Assembly: GCF_001645105.1 (NCBI RefSeq)
Contig: NZ_LKEG01000023.1
Span: forward strand, 30,281 to 94,280
Reading direction: 5' to 3'
DNA: 64,000 bases
From: Pseudomonas marginalis
GTDB lineage: Bacteria; Pseudomonadota; Gammaproteobacteria; Pseudomonadales; Pseudomonadaceae
Part shown: positions 61,514-64,000 of the stretch, in pieces
Layout of the letters: each line of letters begins with the position of its first letter
Numbering within the stretch: the stretch's first letter is position 1
Program-made: the position numbers and the translations under genes
The notes under the pieces: generated by a model
Database searches by the model: none
The model's input: the letters and a program-made list of their open reading frames with translations, nothing else
Told to the model about the DNA's origin: nothing

Positions 61514-62479
61514 ATGCACCTGCCGACTTACCAAGACGTCATCGCCGCCGCCCAACGCCTGGAGGGCGTTGCCTGCCTGACGCCGGTGTTCACCTCTCGA
61601 ACGCTCAACGCACAGACCGGCGCCGAGGTCTTCATCAAGTGCGAGAACCTGCAACGCACCGGCTCATTCAAGTTTCGCGGAGCCTTCAATGCACTGTCGC
61701 AGTTTGACGCACGGCAGCGCGAAGTCGGGGTGGTGGCGTTCTCGTCGGGCAACCATGCCCAGGGCATTGCCCTGGCGGCGCGTTTGCTGGGCATACCGGC
61801 AACGATTGTGATGCCCGGCGATGCGCCTGCCGCCAAGGTCGCGGCCACCCGCGAGTATGGCGCCAGCGTGGTGCTGTATGACCGCTTTACCGAGGACCGC
61901 GAGCAGATCGGCCGCAAGCTGGCGAACGAACACGGCATGACCCTGATCCCGCCCTACGACCATCCGCATATCCTCGCCGGCCAAGGCACCGCCGCCAAGG
62001 AACTGCTGGAATTCACCGGCCCCCTGGACGCGTTGTTCGTCGGCCTGGGCGGTGGTGGCATGCTGTCGGGCACGGCGCTGTCGACCCGCGCCTTGTCGCC
62101 GGAGTGCCAGTTGTACGGCGTCGAACCCGAAGCGGGTAACGACGGCCAGCGCTCGTTTCGCACCGGCAACATCGTACATATCGACACCCCGACGACCATC
62201 GCCGACGGCGCCCAGACCCAGCACTTGGGCAACTACACCTTCCCTATCATCCGCGAGCAGGTGAACGACATCCTTACGGTGTCGGACGCACAGTTGGTGG
62301 CCTCGATGAAGTTCTTCATGCAGCGCATGAAAATGGTGGTGGAACCCACCGGCTGCCTGGGCCTGGCCGCACTGCACACGTTGGGCGACCAGCTCAAGGG
62401 CCAGCGCGTGGGCATCATCGTCACCGGCGGCAACGTCGATCTCCAGAAGTACGCCACCCTGCTCAGCGAGGCGCCATGA
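61514..62479 (+). CDS. PLP-dependent serine/threonine (hydroxyaspartate-type) dehydratase
   Basis: 321 residues from the ATG at 61514. It is a fold-type II enzyme with the cofactor lysine in RTGSFKFRGA, the phosphate-binding glycine loop GLGGGGMLSG and SSGNHAQGIALAARLLGIPATIVMP. The length without a C-terminal ACT domain fits catabolic threonine dehydratases, serine racemases or threo-3-hydroxyaspartate ammonia-lyases. ridA overlaps its stop by 4 bases; RidA removes the reactive enamine that these enzymes release. A convergent YheO-type regulator resembles DauR/DhaR-like controls of D-amino acid or hydroxyaspartate use. The substrate remains open. Confidence 0.88.
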   Translation: MHLPTYQDVIAAAQRLEGVACLTPVFTSRTLNAQTGAEVFIKCENLQRTGSFKFRGAFNALSQFDARQREVGVVAFSSGNHAQGIALAARLLGIPATIVMPGDAPAAKVAATREYGASVVLYDRFTEDREQIGRKLANEHGMTLIPPYDHPHILAGQGTAAKELLEFTGPLDALFVGLGGGGMLSGTALSTRALSPECQLYGVEPEAGNDGQRSFRTGNIVHIDTPTTIADGAQTQHLGNYTFPIIREQVNDILTVSDAQLVASMKFFMQRMKMVVEPTGCLGLAALHTLGDQLKGQRVGIIVTGGNVDLQKYATLLSEAP

Positions 62480-62856
62480 ACATCATCCACACCCCCACGG
62501 CGGCAAAGCCTGCCGGCCATTATTCCCAGGCCATCCGCCACGGCGACACGCTGTATATCTCCGGGCAACTGCCGGTCAGCCCGGACGGGCGGCATAACCT
62601 GTCGGCGCCGTTTGCCGAACAGGCCCAGGTCGCACTGGCGAATGTGTTGGAAATCCTCAAGGCGGCCGGCGGCACGCCGCAGGATCTGGTGAAAGTCACG
62701 GTGTACGTGGCGGGGGTCGAACACTGGCCGGCGTTTGACCAGGTCTACGCCGGCGCACTGGGTGATCACCGCCCGGCACGCGCGGTGGTGCCGGTGCCCG
62801 AGTTGCATCACGGGTATCTGGTGGAGATTGAAGCCGTCGCGCGTTACTTGGCGTAG
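62476..62856 (+). CDS. RidA-family enamine/imine deaminase
   Basis: A 126-residue trimeric RidA protein. It has the markers KPAGHYSQAIRHGDTLYISGQLP, the active-site arginine in GDHRPARAVVPVPELHHGYLVEIEAVA and the family pattern LEILKAAGGTPQDLVKVTVYV. It hydrolyses 2-aminoacrylate and related enamines to keto acids and ammonia, preventing damage to PLP enzymes. It is made with the dehydratase upstream (ATGA overlap). Its last 13 bases overlap the 3' end of the convergent regulator gene. Confidence 0.9.
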   Translation: MNIIHTPTAAKPAGHYSQAIRHGDTLYISGQLPVSPDGRHNLSAPFAEQAQVALANVLEILKAAGGTPQDLVKVTVYVAGVEHWPAFDQVYAGALGDHRPARAVVPVPELHHGYLVEIEAVARYLA

Positions 62857-63470
62857 GTGTAGACCGCCGCGCGCGACACACCCAGGTGCGAGGCTACGGT
62901 TTCCATGGCCCGACGCACATCCATGCAGCCGGCGTCCTTGAGCTCACGCATCAAGGCACGCCGATCCGCGGTCTTGAGCGCGCGCGGCGTGGTGGCCAGG
63001 CGTGCGGCGAACTGATCGATGCGCGCACGAATGGCGTCGGCGCCGGACGGGTCGAGAGACTCACGGGGCGTGTCGCCACTGACGGAGCCGAACTGTTCCA
63101 GCATGCCCTGCAAGCCTCGGAACAACGAGAGGTCGACGTTCATGCACAAGGCCGCGACGTATTGGCCGCGGGTGTCCTTGATGCCGATCGAGGTGCTCTT
63201 GACCTGGCGGCCGTCGGCGAACTGGTTCTGATAATTGGCAATGACTTGCGGGTACTCGGGATCGGCAATCCGCGCCAGGCCCAGCTCAGTGGCCGGGTCG
63301 CCAGGCTGGCGGCCCGAGAGGTTGTTATGGATGGCCAGGATCGCGTGCTGCGGGTCGCGCAAGTCGTGCAGCACCACTTCGCAGAACGGGCTGAAGGTTT
63401 TGCTCAAGCCTTCGGCGATCTGTTCGAGCTGGCTGATCAGGTGGGTGTCTTCGGGCAGGGTCTTTTTCAT
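62844..63470 (-). CDS. YheO-type PAS / helix-turn-helix regulator (DauR-like)
   Basis: 208 residues from the ATG at 63470. The N-terminal YheO PAS-like domain has FSPFCEVVLHDLRDPQHAILAIHNNLSGR and the KSTSIGIKDTRGQYVAALCMNVD block. The C-terminal DauR-like helix-turn-helix domain has ALMRELKDAGCMDVRRAMETVASHLGVSRAAVYTYAK. Such regulators often sit beside genes for D-arginine, hydroxyaspartate or related amino acids. The convergent position next to the dehydratase-ridA pair suggests control of them. No operator could be assigned with confidence. Confidence 0.85.
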   Translation of the reverse strand: MKKTLPEDTHLISQLEQIAEGLSKTFSPFCEVVLHDLRDPQHAILAIHNNLSGRQPGDPATELGLARIADPEYPQVIANYQNQFADGRQVKSTSIGIKDTRGQYVAALCMNVDLSLFRGLQGMLEQFGSVSGDTPRESLDPSGADAIRARIDQFAARLATTPRALKTADRRALMRELKDAGCMDVRRAMETVASHLGVSRAAVYTYAK

Positions 63471-63547
63471 GCAAGACAACATATCCAGTCCTGGACAGGG
63501 CGTCAATCAAGCGCCCGGCAGCGACCCCAGACCGCACATCTTGTGCG

Positions 63548-63640
63548 TTGACCATCGTCACCACACCCCATATAGTGTGCCCACAAACAGAACAGACCAC
63601 TACATAGTGTGCAGTATCGGTAAATACCGACCACACTATG
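63548..63640 (+). promoter_or_regulatory. nrdB promoter with NrdR-like boxes
   Basis: A sigma-70 promoter is nearly ideal: TTGACC at 63548-63553, 17 bases, TATAGT at 63571-63576. ACACCCCATATAGTGT (63563-63578) overlaps the -10 and matches the remembered NrdR consensus ACACTATATATAGTGT at 13 of 16. ATAGTGTG recurs at 63604-63611, 32 bases (three helical turns) downstream, and inverted at 63632-63639. A dyad CGGTAAATACCG is at 63618-63629. NrdR represses ribonucleotide reductase genes through paired boxes about three turns apart. Confidence 0.65.
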
Positions 63641-63728
63641 CGCCGTATTTCAATGCCTAACCGCCTGCAAATTTTATATTTTGGACGGCCCAATAGGCCG
63701 TCAGAACAGACCAGAAGGGAGTATTTCA

Positions 63729-64000
63729 ATGCTGAGTTGGGATGAAGTCGACAACGAAGACACCGGTGCAGCGGTGATCAAGGGCGCCAACGCTGGCCAC
63801 GCCAGCGAAGCCAACATGGACCGCCTCGACGGTGCCGGCGCCGCCGCCGCGCTGGAAGCCCGTAACGTGACCGCCAACGACTCCGCTGCGATCATCCGCG
63901 CCAAGGCCGCCCTCGATAAACTCGACGTCGCCGAAGGCCTCGCCGAACTCGAAGGCTCCGCCGCCCGCGTCGCCGTCGACGAAAAGCGCATGATCAACTG
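63729..64000 (+). CDS. nrdB: Ribonucleotide-diphosphate reductase beta subunit NrdB (5' part, cut by window edge)
   Basis: The first 90 codons of a longer gene; AGGGAG precedes the ATG at 63729. The N-terminus agrees with my recall of Pseudomonas class Ia NrdB: MLSWDE start, KGANAGHASEANMDRLD, AALEARNVTANDSAAIIRAK and SAARVAVDEKRMIN. The iron and tyrosyl-radical residues lie beyond the window. It reduces ribonucleotides with NrdA, aerobically. nrdA is not immediately upstream on this strand, and nrdB appears to have its own promoter. Confidence 0.9.
   Translation, partial: MLSWDEVDNEDTGAAVIKGANAGHASEANMDRLDGAGAAAALEARNVTANDSAAIIRAKAALDKLDVAEGLAELEGSAARVAVDEKRMIN

Noticed and set aside
1..64000. 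Search for prophage, integrase, transposase, tRNA or rRNA genes
   Set aside because: None was recognised on either strand. The mobile signal in this window is limited to REP-type elements and the AT-rich island.

Overview
The window is a GC-rich chromosomal segment from a Pseudomonas, most likely of the P. fluorescens group. The basis is close recall of the mexE-mexF-oprN products, the PssA, LpxO, EfeU and NrdB sequences, the Ku-LigD pair, and fluorescent-pseudomonad REP elements whose arms carry a GAGCGGGCTTG core. This is a judgement from recalled families; no database search was made. I see no rRNA, tRNA, CRISPR, prophage or intact insertion sequence.

Layout. 1-6.7 kb: the end of a hydrolase, an exported Rossmann reductase, a periplasmic molybdenum hydroxylase (iorA/iorB type) followed by a terminator and a cytochrome c, an opposing NTP/NDP-exchange-like transporter and two small proteins. 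6.8-11.5 kb: four overlapping signalling genes (GAF histidine kinase, LuxR-type regulator, CHASE3/PAS hybrid kinase, receiver-only protein). 11.5-13.4 kb: an AraC-family regulator and an XdhC-type molybdenum-enzyme maturation factor that could serve the iorAB enzyme. 13.6-19.75 kb: the multidrug efflux operon mexE-mexF-oprN, with a repeated LysR-type (MexT-like) site upstream and a strong terminator. 19.75-22.1 kb: an AT-rich island with a duplicated terminator segment, a small secreted-protein gene broken by one TGA codon, and an MFS transporter.

22.1-29 kb: an AraC-family regulator, a J-domain membrane protein, and a ferrous iron uptake operon efeU-efeO-efeB-efeM behind a Fur box. 29-37.6 kb: phosphatidylserine synthase, a TetR regulator with its operator between -35 and -10, a PQQ-type sugar dehydrogenase, the Ku-LigD end-joining pair and LpxO. 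37.8-49.9 kb: a Wzz-type chain-length protein, a frameshifted methyltransferase, two MFS transporters, an ABC-F ATPase, azoreductase with a divergent LysR regulator, and UppP. 50-53.3 kb: a Cache chemoreceptor, then pnuC and a NadR-type kinase (nicotinamide riboside salvage) bracketed by two oppositely oriented REP elements. 53.3-59.8 kb: gamma-glutamyltransferase, a PatB-type C-S lyase, a molbindin and a sulfonate-type ABC transporter; together these suggest organic sulfur and glutathione metabolism. 59.8-64 kb: an orphan FecI/FecR pair, a serine/threonine dehydratase-RidA pair with a convergent YheO-type regulator, and the start of nrdB behind a promoter carrying NrdR-like boxes.

The parts most worth a second look are the AT-rich island after oprN, the REP elements (exact 18-bp tandem units, an inverted pair around pnuC-nadR, and one chimeric copy), the nrdB promoter, and the frameshifted methyltransferase.
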